Shown: positions 20,901-28,739, numbered from the stretch's first letter. The stretch: DNA of 64,000 nt from Pseudomonas sp. RIT288 (GCF_000631985.1 NZ_JFYN01000001.1:558001-622000); one strand, 5' to 3'. The notes: generated by a model not told the origin, from the sequence alone. A program made the numbers and translations.

Positions 20901-22506
20901 CGGACAAGCCCACGAAGAGGCGACCCGGCGTTACCTTGAACAAGTCGAAAAGCTGATCGGGGATTACGACGAGGCCTTGAAAATACTCGGCCAATGGCGC
21001 CTCAAAGGGGGAAGCGACGGCTATTTCGTCGAACTGCAGCGCATGACCACTTTGCTGCAAAAAAACCTCAGCCTCTGGTTCGTTCTCAAACGCAACGCAT
21101 ACGTGGTATTGACCCGTAAATTGGCTCGGCACACGGTCATCGATACACCGGCCGCGCTGCAAAGTTACAACGAGGAACTGCACCAGGCTCTGGCGTTGAG
21201 CCAGGACATGATCGCCCGCCTGCAACTGTCCCGTACCTCCTTGGAAACTCTCGACACCATCGGCAGCGCAGGCATGACCACCGCACAACGCTTGCGCCAA
21301 CTGCTCCCGGCGTTTAACCCGTGGGACCTGAAGTCCAATGCCATCGGCATGTCTCACGAGTTGTGCATGCAGGAAACTGCTACCGAAGCGGCGCGGGAAG
21401 CGACCGGTTGGCTGATAATCGAAGCCGCGACCGCCACACATCGCCACGCCGCCCTGATCAGGAAAACCGACATAGGCGACAACGCTACGCTACGCATTGA
21501 TCGCCTGAGCCGACTGATTGATGTCTATGTCGATGCCGATCAGCGTCTGGGGGACTTGCCAGGCGAATATCCGGGCATGGTGGTTGCGGCAGAACTGACG
21601 CGGATTAGGAGCCTGCTCGGCGAATTCAGACAACTGGCGCAGGAGCAACTGAGCGAACTGCTGCCGGAAACCGGAGCCCGCAGTACGCCGGCCACACCAG
21701 GCCCCTCTGTCGCAGGACCGTCCCGGCGGGTTGGCAAGGTCACCAAGAGCCGGCCTCGTGACCCTGCGCCCGCCAGACCCGCAGCCGCCAGCGAATCACC
21801 TCTGGAAGAAATGCTTCCCGTCAGACCCACCGCCTCCCCGACGGCGCACGTGGGCGACATCGAGTTCATTGCCGATGCCCTGACCCAGAATGAGCGAGTG
21901 CAGACGTTCATTGACCGGACCCGTCGTGACGCTCTGAAGCCCAACCGTATACCGGCAGACATGCAGGATCTGTTCGATCAGCAGGCTCGGCGACTGGAAC
22001 AGATTGCTGTCAGCGTCGAACAGGCGCAGGCCCGCATTGTCGCCTCCGGCGGCACGCGGTTGCCGGTGGGCAACTTGAGTGCGGAACTCAACAGTGCTGC
22101 GCTCCGGTTACGCGCTCAAGGCATCGCCGTGCGCGCCAGTCTGCTCAAGGATCGTCAGCCTCGACAAGCCTATTTGCAATGGTTGCTGGACAATCACCAG
22201 GTACGCATCGTCAGGAACGCCCTGGGCCGGATCAAGACCAAAAAGCGCCAGGATTATTTTCAGGAGTATCAGATACTCGACAGCACCCACCATGACCAGC
22301 CGTTATGGCTCGCGCATTTTCACTACGACTCGCCCGAAGCCGCGCCGGAACAATTCACCGCGGCGCACCTGAAAATCGCCGATGCGCATTTGAAGACCCT
22401 CAGCGCAGAGCGTCGACAGGCCCTCACAAACCTGACGCCAATTGATTACGTGCTGCGCCGGATTGGCGATCCGAGCCTGTTCCTGCAACTCGAAGTACAA
22501 GCGTGA
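17965..22506 (+). CDS. Giant DUF6543 / dermonecrotic-toxin-like protein, copy 2
   Basis: A 1,513-residue paralogue of the preceding gene, collinear over its whole length. Matching blocks include VDIEAIADLLNDYSPLLFVA, YETFDSLQQLGESL, the hydrophobic pair near 702-729 and 756-767 (SGWALFNVAANFL, then LLNLGMILAHHA), GDRWFRV to WFVDTRLRLRGG near 870-926, and the C-terminal AHFHYDS plus FTAAHLKI. In the best blocks about every second residue is identical, so the duplication is old. No signal peptide is visible. AAAGGA precedes two ATG codons; 17965 has the better spacing and 17959 is the alternative. Translation probably follows copy 1 from one mRNA, and a hairpin follows the stop. The activity is unknown; toxin function is inferred from the family name only. 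Confidence 0.75.
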   Translation: MTEHSANTETHALLQKSQIVHQTSRGPAVDEVASAVLRQALKALYPQQEIDPEQAMIGTPQWQWLDAEREALPTRFESLTEALIRQFFNGSSANYLEGEHFLTLNHQATPVVHMDVDIEAIADLLNDYSPLLFVAFAERQLDYWNSTRRQLPRWQELSDALRDALNVHNAEGWDDEQCLVARAVSRRPDKQERQRHDKTLSDIRVCLIDIDSVDAQGDTGHLILGGAAVIFGRYGLRDLVMMYTVEDGYETFDSLQQLGESLPLRIELLPAGQRLQWQLFEPEGNFFDHMAWVLIANQLDAIRAVTRQSLDEETEDGTSLLPLIEQAREPQKNTLIDLDDSIPDWLLDASASELDQYSQSINALGQLYRQADKALMPIPPIDTYAHNCMREAIIADQPSAARLPLDKLQIRITNSFESGGVTLPDPHDSHIETLGEYALQNRTPYLATLQFDPPQALPQWLTVAYLTRMANKIDMGEVYPGLIRDRLINDPQQAPLQQRFYIRQLHALLPLIALESKLRRLGGVDEQGYRCVQEWLKPTPGHPHTVVIRPLTFTHTGETVGDVVTNMFIIAPRLPGAGPCLLYRPLLEQPLLQFPSTQNLLYAVHQPGELRDSVLAWLADSQTSFKYAQYTFPIGLPSPWLGAQLLAEPWTSVKWAGPVGLASTALTGDVFPVLFKTHALAMAELADRQSLSNAQRRWALLRDSGWALFNVAANFLCGPAGAAIWAWQSISEIDQVVDAHNRGDTHAQWSAIADILLNLGMILAHHAATQRTTGPRTALRSEIESEGLPRIQAPPAQMPVPPTVTHVTTLLSDQLPASHYSSLAAYGSVPRRSPGALATFLNTLAVPAPDLTAAAVETLLRGKATLYRFAASTYAQAGDRWFRVIENDDQQVQIVDPQTPSKTGPLLIHNQQGQWFVDTRLRLRGGAGGTSLQSQLKAQRKEKEIQRNQLGTALEAFRNQEAVGNAALEQAQSAMLGASGQAHEEATRRYLEQVEKLIGDYDEALKILGQWRLKGGSDGYFVELQRMTTLLQKNLSLWFVLKRNAYVVLTRKLARHTVIDTPAALQSYNEELHQALALSQDMIARLQLSRTSLETLDTIGSAGMTTAQRLRQLLPAFNPWDLKSNAIGMSHELCMQETATEAAREATGWLIIEAATATHRHAALIRKTDIGDNATLRIDRLSRLIDVYVDADQRLGDLPGEYPGMVVAAELTRIRSLLGEFRQLAQEQLSELLPETGARSTPATPGPSVAGPSRRVGKVTKSRPRDPAPARPAAASESPLEEMLPVRPTASPTAHVGDIEFIADALTQNERVQTFIDRTRRDALKPNRIPADMQDLFDQQARRLEQIAVSVEQAQARIVASGGTRLPVGNLSAELNSAALRLRAQGIAVRASLLKDRQPRQAYLQWLLDNHQVRIVRNALGRIKTKKRQDYFQEYQILDSTHHDQPLWLAHFHYDSPEAAPEQFTAAHLKIADAHLKTLSAERRQALTNLTPIDYVLRRIGDPSLFLQLEVQA

Positions 22507-22515
22507 TACCGCCGT

Positions 22516-22540
22516 CGGGCGCATCGATCTGCGCCCGTTT
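22516..22540. terminator. Bidirectional terminator between giant gene 2 and the MocR gene
   Basis: A perfect 8-bp stem (CGGGCGCA, 22516-22523, with 22530-22537) and a TCGATC loop followed by TTT lies exactly between two convergent stop codons; its last base is the first base of the opposing stop codon. Confidence 0.7.
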
Positions 22541-24096
22541 CAGAGGGTGTGCCACACGGTTCGCAAACGTTCGAGCGCCGCTTCGATTGCGCGCTCAGGC
22601 ACCGCGGCAAAGCCCAGCACCAGTCCGGCGCGCTGGTCGACCGGGGTCGTGGAATCAGGCAGCCAATAACTGCTCAGACCATTGATCTCGACGTCGACAC
22701 TGCGCGCCAGTTCGATCAGTTGGCTTTCACGCGTCACACTGGCGACCGGCACGGTCAGGTGCAGCCCGGCGGCAACGCCGGGCAACTGGCCGACGCCCGG
22801 AATATTCTGCGGCCAGCCACCGAGCAGGACATTGCGTCGGCTCAGCGCCGCGCGGCGCATGCGTCGGATGTGCCGCTGGAAATGCCCGGCGGCCATGAAC
22901 TCGGCCATCACCGCCTGGGTGCTGACTTCGGAATGACGCACATCCACCGCACGCCTTTGCGCAAATGCCTCCACCAACCCCGGCGGCAACACCAGATATC
23001 CCAGGCGCAACGCCGGGAACGCGACCTTGCCGAACGTGCCGACATACAGCACTCGCCCCTGTCGATCGAGGGCAGCCAACGGCGCCAGCGGAGCGCCGCT
23101 GTAGCGATACTCGCCATCGTAATCATCCTCGACGATCCAGCCCTGCGTGCGCTCGGCCCAGGCCAGCAATTCGAGGCGGCGGGCCAGACTCATCACCACC
23201 CCGGTGGGGTACTGGTGGGATGGCGTGACATAGGTCAGGCGGCAATCGGTGAGTCCCGCCAGTTGCTGGCAGTCGATACCCTCGCTGTCCACCGCCACCC
23301 CGTGCAGCCGGGCACCGGCCACGGCGAAGGCATGACCGGCTGCTCGATACCCGGGATTTTCAATCGCTACGCCGTCGCCCGGCTCTACCAGCAACTGTGC
23401 ACAAAGGCTTATGCCCTGCTGTGCGCCACTGGTGATCACAATTTGCTCAGCCGTGCACTGCATGCCCCGTGAGCTGCGCAAATAGGCCGCGATCATCCCG
23501 CGCAACCGCGCATCGCCCGCCGGATCGCCATAACACAACTGCTGCAAATCCGGCTTGCGCCAGAAAGCCGCATTCAGCTTGGCCCAGACGTCAAACGGGA
23601 ACAGATCGAAGGCTGGAACGCCGACCCGAAAAGCGCGCGGCGGACCACAGGGCGGCAGGGCCAGATGATTGTTTTCAACCCGCTGCAATGCGTCGCTGTG
23701 GATAACTTTACTGGATGGAACTACAGGTAAATCCAGCCAATTTGTGGATAAGGTTGTGGGTAAGCCTGTTGAAAACCCTGTGGATACTTTTGTGGATAGT
23801 TTTTCCTTGGGCAATACGCTTTGCGGCAACTGGGCGACATACGTGCCATCCCCGACCCGGCCTTCGATGAAGCCTTCGGCGTACAACTGATCGTAGGCGC
23901 GCACCACGCTATTGCGGGAAATCGCCAAGGCCGCCGCCAGATCACGGCTGGCCGGCAGCCGCGTGCCACTGGCCAGACGCCCGTCCAGCACCCGCAGACG
24001 CAGCGCCTGATAGAGCTGACGGCTCAAACCCTGACGGCGGTCGAGCTCGATACCGGCCGGATTGAACGGCATGGACAGCGTGGGCGATTCGGGCAT
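22540..24096 (-). CDS. MocR-family regulator (GntR winged helix fused to aminotransferase fold)
   Basis: A 518-residue MocR/PdxR-type regulator. A GntR helix-turn-helix occupies residues 20-90 (SGTRLPASRDLAAALAISRN, then VGDGTYVA). A linker runs to about 150, then a type I aminotransferase domain with EDDYDGEYRY and the PLP-binding Lys357 in GTFGKVAFPALRLGY. The linker, rich in repeated Leu-Ser-Thr, is encoded by DNA holding five DnaA-box-like nonamers (23697-23799). It is divergent from the paiB-GNAT-GNAT operon, the usual arrangement for a MocR protein and its target. PLP or a PLP adduct is the expected effector. Confidence 0.9.
   Translation of the reverse strand: MPESPTLSMPFNPAGIELDRRQGLSRQLYQALRLRVLDGRLASGTRLPASRDLAAALAISRNSVVRAYDQLYAEGFIEGRVGDGTYVAQLPQSVLPKEKLSTKVSTGFSTGLPTTLSTNWLDLPVVPSSKVIHSDALQRVENNHLALPPCGPPRAFRVGVPAFDLFPFDVWAKLNAAFWRKPDLQQLCYGDPAGDARLRGMIAAYLRSSRGMQCTAEQIVITSGAQQGISLCAQLLVEPGDGVAIENPGYRAAGHAFAVAGARLHGVAVDSEGIDCQQLAGLTDCRLTYVTPSHQYPTGVVMSLARRLELLAWAERTQGWIVEDDYDGEYRYSGAPLAPLAALDRQGRVLYVGTFGKVAFPALRLGYLVLPPGLVEAFAQRRAVDVRHSEVSTQAVMAEFMAAGHFQRHIRRMRRAALSRRNVLLGGWPQNIPGVGQLPGVAAGLHLTVPVASVTRESQLIELARSVDVEINGLSSYWLPDSTTPVDQRAGLVLGFAAVPERAIEAALERLRTVWHTL
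23697..23799 (-). promoter_or_regulatory. Cluster of five DnaA-box-like nonamers inside a coding linker
   Basis: On the minus strand, two perfect TTATCCACA boxes (23705-23697 and 23751-23743) and three single-mismatch boxes (TTACCCACA 23763-23755, GTATCCACA 23787-23779, CTATCCACA 23799-23791) lie in 103 bases, all in one orientation. They encode the repeated Leu-Ser-Thr of the MocR linker. Sequence matches are certain; DnaA binding is not shown. Confidence 0.5.
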
Positions 24097-24098
24097 GA

Positions 24099-24132
24099 CA
24101 ATGGACCTATGAAATTGCTCATCAATGGCTCT
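24099..24132. promoter_or_regulatory. Candidate MocR operator (direct repeat)
   Basis: CAATGGACCT (24099-24108) and CAATGGCTCT (24123-24132) are direct repeats 24 bases apart in the short gap between the divergent MocR and paiB genes, the usual place and form of a MocR-family operator. Only six leading bases are identical, so confidence is low. Confidence 0.3.
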
Positions 24133-24188
24133 TACAACAGACCATTAGCCTGCCTAGGATGCAGGCATTCGCCAAGGAAAATCTCTCC

Positions 24189-24812
24189 ATGTACACGCCC
24201 CGCGCCTTTGCCATCGACGAACTGTCGCAACTGCACGAACTGATCCTCGCCACCCGTCTCGCGATTCTTGTGAGTCACGGTGAAAACGGTCTGCAAGCCA
24301 GTCATGTGCCGGTGCTGCTGCACCGCGAACAGGGCCCGAACGGCACGCTCTACGGGCACCTGGCCAAAGCCAATCCGCAATGGAAAGACCTGCGTGACGG
24401 CGCCGAAGCGATGCTGATTTTTGCCGGTCCCGACGCCTACGTCAGCCCGGGGTTTTACCCAGACAAGGCCGAGCACGGCAAAGTCGTGCCGACCTGGAAC
24501 TACGTCGCCGTGCACGCCTACGGCCACGCCGAAACCTTCAGCGACGGCGGGCGCCTGCTCGACATCGTCAGCACGCTGACCGACCGCCATGAAGCCGGTC
24601 GCGCGCAACCGTGGAGGGTCGACGACGCGCCGGCCGACTACATCGACGGCATGCTCAAGGCCATCGTCGGTTTTGCCATCCCGATCGACCGCCTCGAAGG
24701 CAAACGCAAACTCAGCCAGAACCGCAGCGCCGAAGACATTGCCGGCGTGCGCGAAGGCCTGACTGCCAGCCCCGACATCCATGACCAGACCCTCGCCCAC
24801 TTGATGCGTTAA
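24189..24812 (+). CDS. PaiB-like FMN-binding negative regulator family protein
   Basis: A 207-residue protein of the PaiB family (split-barrel flavin-binding fold). The family start MYTPRAF is followed by conserved segments SHGENGLQASHVPVLLH, LYGHLAKANPQW and FYPDKAEHGKVVPTWNYVAVHAYG. Bacillus PaiB was described as a repressor of protease and sporulation genes, but most homologues are probably flavin- or heme-binding enzymes. ATG at 24189 has an AAGGAAAA box; a start ten codons upstream is unlikely. It is first in a three-gene operon with two acetyltransferases, divergent from the MocR gene. Confidence 0.85.
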   Translation: MYTPRAFAIDELSQLHELILATRLAILVSHGENGLQASHVPVLLHREQGPNGTLYGHLAKANPQWKDLRDGAEAMLIFAGPDAYVSPGFYPDKAEHGKVVPTWNYVAVHAYGHAETFSDGGRLLDIVSTLTDRHEAGRAQPWRVDDAPADYIDGMLKAIVGFAIPIDRLEGKRKLSQNRSAEDIAGVREGLTASPDIHDQTLAHLMR

Positions 24813-24822
24813 GGAAATCAGC

Positions 24823-25269
24823 ATGAGTCAGATCCAGATCCGCCCGGTGACTGCCGGTGATCACGCCGCCTGGCTGCCGTTGTGGCAGGCCTACCTGCGC
24901 TTCTACAACAGCGAATTGCCGGACGCCGTCAGTCACAGCACCTGGCAGCGCTTCCTCGACCCGAGCGAACCGACCCACGCCGCCCTCGCCTGGGCCGATG
25001 GCAAGGCGGTGGGCATGGTGCATTTCATCTACCACCGCTCGAACTGGAGCATCGAAAACTCCTGCTACCTGCAGGATCTGCTGGTGGTGCCAGAGACCCG
25101 TGGCACCGGCGTCGGTCGCTTGCTGATCGAACACGTCTACGCCACCGCCAAGGCCGACGGTTGCTGCAAGGTGCATTGGCTGACTCACGAAACCAATGCC
25201 ACCGCGATCCAGCTCTACGAGCGCATCGCCGAGCGTCCGGGGTTCATCCAGTTTCGCAAAGCCATTTAA
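24823..25269 (+). CDS. GNAT-family N-acetyltransferase
   Basis: A 148-residue acetyltransferase of the GNAT fold. The acetyl-CoA binding motif A is visible as LQDLLVVPETRGTGVGRLLIEHV (V-x5-RG-x-G-x-G/A). The substrate is unknown. AAGGA precedes the ATG by eight bases. It starts 10 bases after the paiB stop and ends 12 bases before the next acetyltransferase, so all three share one mRNA. In some bacteria PaiA, a polyamine acetyltransferase of GNAT type, partners PaiB; a similar pairing is possible here. Confidence 0.88.
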   Translation: MSQIQIRPVTAGDHAAWLPLWQAYLRFYNSELPDAVSHSTWQRFLDPSEPTHAALAWADGKAVGMVHFIYHRSNWSIENSCYLQDLLVVPETRGTGVGRLLIEHVYATAKADGCCKVHWLTHETNATAIQLYERIAERPGFIQFRKAI

Positions 25270-25281
25270 GGAGCCACGTAC

Positions 25282-25953
25282 ATGACCACTTCACTTGCCG
25301 ACTGGAAAGGCGTCCCCGCCCCCACCGCCACCTTGCTCGAAGGCCGCTTCATCCGTCTGGAACGCCTTGACCCGGCGCGCCACGGCGACGAGCTGTTCAA
25401 CGCCCTCGAAGGCCCCGGCGCCGACCCGAAGCTGTGGGATTACTTGCCCTACGGGCCGTTCCCGCAGCGCAGCGTTTTCAATGATTGGTTGAACAACCAT
25501 GCGGCCAGCAGCGATCCGTATTTTTTCAGCATCATCGACCGCGCTACAGGCCAGGTGCAGGGCATCCTCAGCCTGATGTCGATCGTCCCGGCGCAAGGCC
25601 GCATCGAGATCGGCCACGTGACCTTCGGCGCGTCGATGCAACGCTCGCCGAAGAGTACCGAGGCCGTTTACCTGTTGGCCAAACACGCTTTCGAACTGGG
25701 CTACCGGCGCCTGGAATGGAAGTGCAACAACGGCAACGCCCGCTCCAAATACGCCGCCGAACGCCTGGGCTTCAGCTTCGAAGGCGTGTTCCGGCAGCAC
25801 ATGGTGGTCAAGGGACAAAACCGCGATACCGCGTGGTATTCGATTGTGGATTCGGAGTGGCCGGCGATTGCGGCAGGGTTCGAGCAGTGGTTGAGCGATG
25901 CCAACCAGACGCCGACCGGGCAGCTCAAAGGTTTGGTCGAGTGCCGTAGTTAA
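25282..25953 (+). CDS. GNAT-family N-acetyltransferase, RimJ/RimL type
   Basis: A 223-residue GNAT protein of the larger RimJ/RimL-like class, related to amino-group acetyltransferases of small molecules or protein N termini. Family features are EGRFIRLERLDPARHGDELF at the N terminus, IEIGHVTFGASMQRSPKSTEAVYLL in the acetyl-CoA region, and the LEWKCNNGNARSKYAAERLGFSFEG segment typical of the class. It is last in the paiB operon. A REP doublet with a damaged left arm follows it. Confidence 0.88.
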   Translation: MTTSLADWKGVPAPTATLLEGRFIRLERLDPARHGDELFNALEGPGADPKLWDYLPYGPFPQRSVFNDWLNNHAASSDPYFFSIIDRATGQVQGILSLMSIVPAQGRIEIGHVTFGASMQRSPKSTEAVYLLAKHAFELGYRRLEWKCNNGNARSKYAAERLGFSFEGVFRQHMVVKGQNRDTAWYSIVDSEWPAIAAGFEQWLSDANQTPTGQLKGLVECRS

Positions 25954-25963
25954 ATCGTCAAAG

Positions 25964-26037
25964 CAAAATCGGCAGCTCCTACAGGGTGAACATCAATCCC
26001 CTGTAGGAGCTGCCGAAGGCTGCGATCTTTTGATCTG
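25964..26037. repeat. REP doublet with truncated left arm
   Basis: The right arm (TGTAGGAGCTGCCGAAGGCT, then GCGATC) is complete, but the left arm reads AAAATCGGCAGCTCCTACA and lacks the nine bases GCAGCCTTC. The doublet can therefore form only the inner half of the usual hairpin. Confidence 0.75.
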
Positions 26038-26041
26038 TTGT

Positions 26042-26941
26042 TTACCCCAGTTTCTGCGCCAGCACCGCAATGTGTTCCGGCCCGATCCCGCAGCAACCGC
26101 CCAAATGGCTGGCGCCCCGCTGCTGCCAGTCAATCGCCCAGTGCAAATAACCCGGCGGATCCAGGTCATCGCGCAACGGATCGAGACCGTCGTTGGCCGT
26201 CGCCTCTTTCGGTTGCGGTGGAAACGCATTGGCATACGCGCCGATGTGAATCTGCACACCCAGACGTTCGAAGGTATCGCGCGCCGCATCAATCGCCGCA
26301 CCGATCACTTCCGGCTGGCTGCAGTTGAACAGCAGCGTCTCGACGCCCAATTCCGCTGCCACTGCTGCTGCTTCGGCCACCGATTCACCGGAACGCAGAC
26401 GCGGCACCTCGTCGGTGTCTTCATCCTTCAAGGTAAACGACAGCCAGAACGGCTTGCCGTCCTGCGGCAGACCGGCGCGGATCGATCGCGCCTCGATGAT
26501 CGAGCTCTGGGTTTCCGCCAGCCACAGGTCGACATGCGGTGCCAGGCCGTTCACCAGTGGCGTCAGCAATTCGTTCACCCGCGCGGCTTCGAACAGGTCC
26601 GGGCGATAGGAGCCGAACAGCGGCGGCAATGAACCGGCCACTCGCACCGCTTTGCCCGAGGCCTGTACCGCCCGCTGTGCCAGTTCGCCGGCCAACGTCG
26701 CCAGTGCCTGACCTTCAGCGGCAAACCGCGCCTCGCCAATATGAAACGGCACCACCGCATAACTGTTGCTGGTGATCACATTGGCCCCGCTGGCGATGTA
26801 GGCGGCGTGCACCGCTTCGACCGCCTGCGGCGCTTCGATCAGGGCCAGCGCCGACCACTCAGGCTGCCGAAACGGCGCCCCGGCGCGTTGCAACTCACGG
26901 CCCATGCCGCCATCGAGAATTACCGTGCTTGCTGTGCCCAT
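26042..26941 (-). CDS. Homocysteine S-methyltransferase family protein
   Basis: A 299-residue (from ATG at 26941) single-domain barrel of the MmuM / BHMT type. These enzymes transfer a methyl group from S-methylmethionine or a betaine to homocysteine. The three zinc-binding cysteines are present: Cys207 in LLFNCSQP and Cys283-Cys284 in GGCCGIGPEHI. The N terminus has the family VILDGGMGREL. Starts at 26956 (ATG) and 26977 (GTG) are possible; 26941 fits the family best, though no start has a strong ribosome binding site. It is divergent from an amino-acid ABC binding protein and permease, which may import its methyl donor. Confidence 0.85.
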   Translation of the reverse strand: MGTASTVILDGGMGRELQRAGAPFRQPEWSALALIEAPQAVEAVHAAYIASGANVITSNSYAVVPFHIGEARFAAEGQALATLAGELAQRAVQASGKAVRVAGSLPPLFGSYRPDLFEAARVNELLTPLVNGLAPHVDLWLAETQSSIIEARSIRAGLPQDGKPFWLSFTLKDEDTDEVPRLRSGESVAEAAAVAAELGVETLLFNCSQPEVIGAAIDAARDTFERLGVQIHIGAYANAFPPQPKEATANDGLDPLRDDLDPPGYLHWAIDWQQRGASHLGGCCGIGPEHIAVLAQKLG

Positions 26942-27053
26942 ATGCTTTTCGCTCATATGCTTATGAAAATTACTCACTACCAGAGTAGTTCTTATAACTA
27001 TTTAATACGCACCATTCGGTTAATAACAACCCCTTTTTTTTCAGGTGTCGACT

Positions 27054-27875
27054 GTGAAACTTCAACCGCTACTGGCCTTGGGCCTGACGATTCTGGCCGC
27101 GTCCACTCAAGCCTTCGGCGGCGCCACACTCGATCGCGTCGAACAGAAAAAACAACTGGTCGGTGTGCTGATGGAAAGCTACCCACCCTTCTCGTTTCTC
27201 AATGAGCAGAATCAGCTCGACGGCTTCGACGTGGACGTGGCCAAAGCCGTCGCGGACAAGCTGGGGGTCAAGCTGCGCCTCGAAACGCCATCCTGGGACG
27301 TGATCGCTGCCGGCCGCTGGAGCGGGCGCTATGACATCTGCATCTGCTCCATGACCCCGAGCAAGGCCCGCGCCGAAGTGTTCGATTTCCCGGTCGAGTA
27401 CTACGCCTCGCCCGCCGTGATCGTGGTCAACGCCAAGGACGATCGCATCCACGGCGCCAAGGACCTGAGCGGCAAGAAAGTCGGCTTGACCAGCGCCAGC
27501 AGCTACGAAAGTTATCTGAACAAGAATCTGGTCATCGAAGGCGCCGAAGACACGCGCCTGGAGTACCCGTTCGAGGATGTGCAGATCGCTCCGTACGATA
27601 CCGACAACGTCGCCTTCCAGGATCTGGGCCTGGGCGCCGGTGTGCGCCTGGACGCCATCCTCACCAACCTGGTGACCGCGCAGCCGCGTCTGAATCAGGA
27701 TCAGCGTTTCAAACTGGCGGGCGCGCCGCTGTACTCGGAACCGAACTCGGTGGCCATCGAAAAGGGTGATACCGAGTGGGACGCCAAAGTGCGCGAGGTA
27801 TTCGCGCAACTCAAGCAGGACGGCACGCTGAGCAAGCTGTCGCAGAAATGGATCGGCGCCGACATCAGCCAATGA
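27054..27875 (+). CDS. Amino-acid ABC transporter, periplasmic binding protein
   Basis: A 273-residue polar-amino-acid binding protein (SBP family 3). It begins with a signal peptide (KLQPLLALGLTILAASTQAFG), then VEQKKQLVGVLMESYPPFSFLNEQNQLDGFDVDVAKAVA cut into the usual family blocks, and SMTPSKARAEVFDF. The GTG at 27054 is preferred, with CAGGTG eight bases upstream; another GTG three codons earlier follows a T run with no ribosome binding site. The stop overlaps the permease start (ATGA). The ligand is unknown; the divergent homocysteine S-methyltransferase suggests a methionine derivative. Confidence 0.88.
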   Translation: MKLQPLLALGLTILAASTQAFGGATLDRVEQKKQLVGVLMESYPPFSFLNEQNQLDGFDVDVAKAVADKLGVKLRLETPSWDVIAAGRWSGRYDICICSMTPSKARAEVFDFPVEYYASPAVIVVNAKDDRIHGAKDLSGKKVGLTSASSYESYLNKNLVIEGAEDTRLEYPFEDVQIAPYDTDNVAFQDLGLGAGVRLDAILTNLVTAQPRLNQDQRFKLAGAPLYSEPNSVAIEKGDTEWDAKVREVFAQLKQDGTLSKLSQKWIGADISQ

Positions 27876-28708
27876 CTGCCTTCCCGAAACCTCCACAGCC
27901 GCCGCAACCGGTGGCTGAATCGCGCCTGCAACGGCTGTTCGGTTTCCGCACGCGCCTGTACCTGACCTGGGCGGCGATGTTCAGCCTGTTCGCCGGGTTT
28001 TTCCTGAGCTTCGATCTGAAGCTCTCGATCATCCTCGACAAGCTGCCGAATCTGCTCGGCGTGCACCTGGCGCCCAACGGCTTTCTGCAGGGTGCGGCAC
28101 TGACCCTGTTTCTCTGCGCATGCGCAATCGTCGCTTCGTCCTTGCTGGGCTTCGTCACCGCTCTGGCGCGCCTGTCGAAAAGCGCCGTGGCGTTCGGGAT
28201 CGCCAGTTTCTACACCTCGTTCTTTCGCGGCACGCCGCTGCTGATCCAGATCCTGTTGATCTACCTCGGCCTGCCGCAACTGGGGGTCGTACCCGGCGCG
28301 GTGGTGGCGGGGATCATTGCCCTGTCCCTCAACTACGGGGCGTACCTCAGCGAGATTTTCCGCGCCGGCATCCTCGGTGTGCCCTACGGCCAACGCGAAG
28401 CTTCGCTGGCGCTGGGCATGCGCGAGAGCGTGATTTTCTGGCGCATCACCCTGCCCCAGGCGATGCGCACGATCATCCCGCCGACCACCAACCAGTTCAT
28501 TTCGATGCTCAAGGATTCATCACTGATCTCGGTGATGGGCGTCTGGGAAGTGATGTTTCTGGCGCAGTCCTACGGACGCTCGAGCTACCGCTACATCGAG
28601 ATGCTGACCACGGCGGCAATCATTTACTGGCTGATGTCGATCGGTCTGGAGCTGATCCAGGCGCGCATGGAGCGGCACTACGGCAAGGCTTATGTGCGGC
28701 GTAGCTAG
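27872..28708 (+). CDS. Amino-acid ABC transporter permease (HisM type)
   Basis: A 278-residue inner-membrane permease of the His/Glu/Gln/Arg class. About five hydrophobic helices are seen, with the ATPase-contact motif around EAALALGMRE-like EASLALGMRESVIFWRITLPQ and the preceding NYGAYLSEIFRAGI. A cytoplasmic proline-rich start (MTAFPKPPQPPQP) precedes the first helix. It is translationally coupled to the binding protein. No ATP-binding gene follows; the next gene, hipB, is on the other strand. It must borrow an ATPase or form part of a split transporter. Confidence 0.88.
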   Translation: MTAFPKPPQPPQPVAESRLQRLFGFRTRLYLTWAAMFSLFAGFFLSFDLKLSIILDKLPNLLGVHLAPNGFLQGAALTLFLCACAIVASSLLGFVTALARLSKSAVAFGIASFYTSFFRGTPLLIQILLIYLGLPQLGVVPGAVVAGIIALSLNYGAYLSEIFRAGILGVPYGQREASLALGMRESVIFWRITLPQAMRTIIPPTTNQFISMLKDSSLISVMGVWEVMFLAQSYGRSSYRYIEMLTTAAIIYWLMSIGLELIQARMERHYGKAYVRRS

Positions 28709-28739
28709 GTTAATCAGCACCTTGCGCCAGCGTCGGATT

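Noticed and set aside
23697..23799. Chromosomal or plasmid replication origin
   Set aside because: No dnaA, dnaN, rep or parAB genes and no AT-rich unwinding element are nearby; the DnaA-box-like sequences are inside a conserved coding gene.
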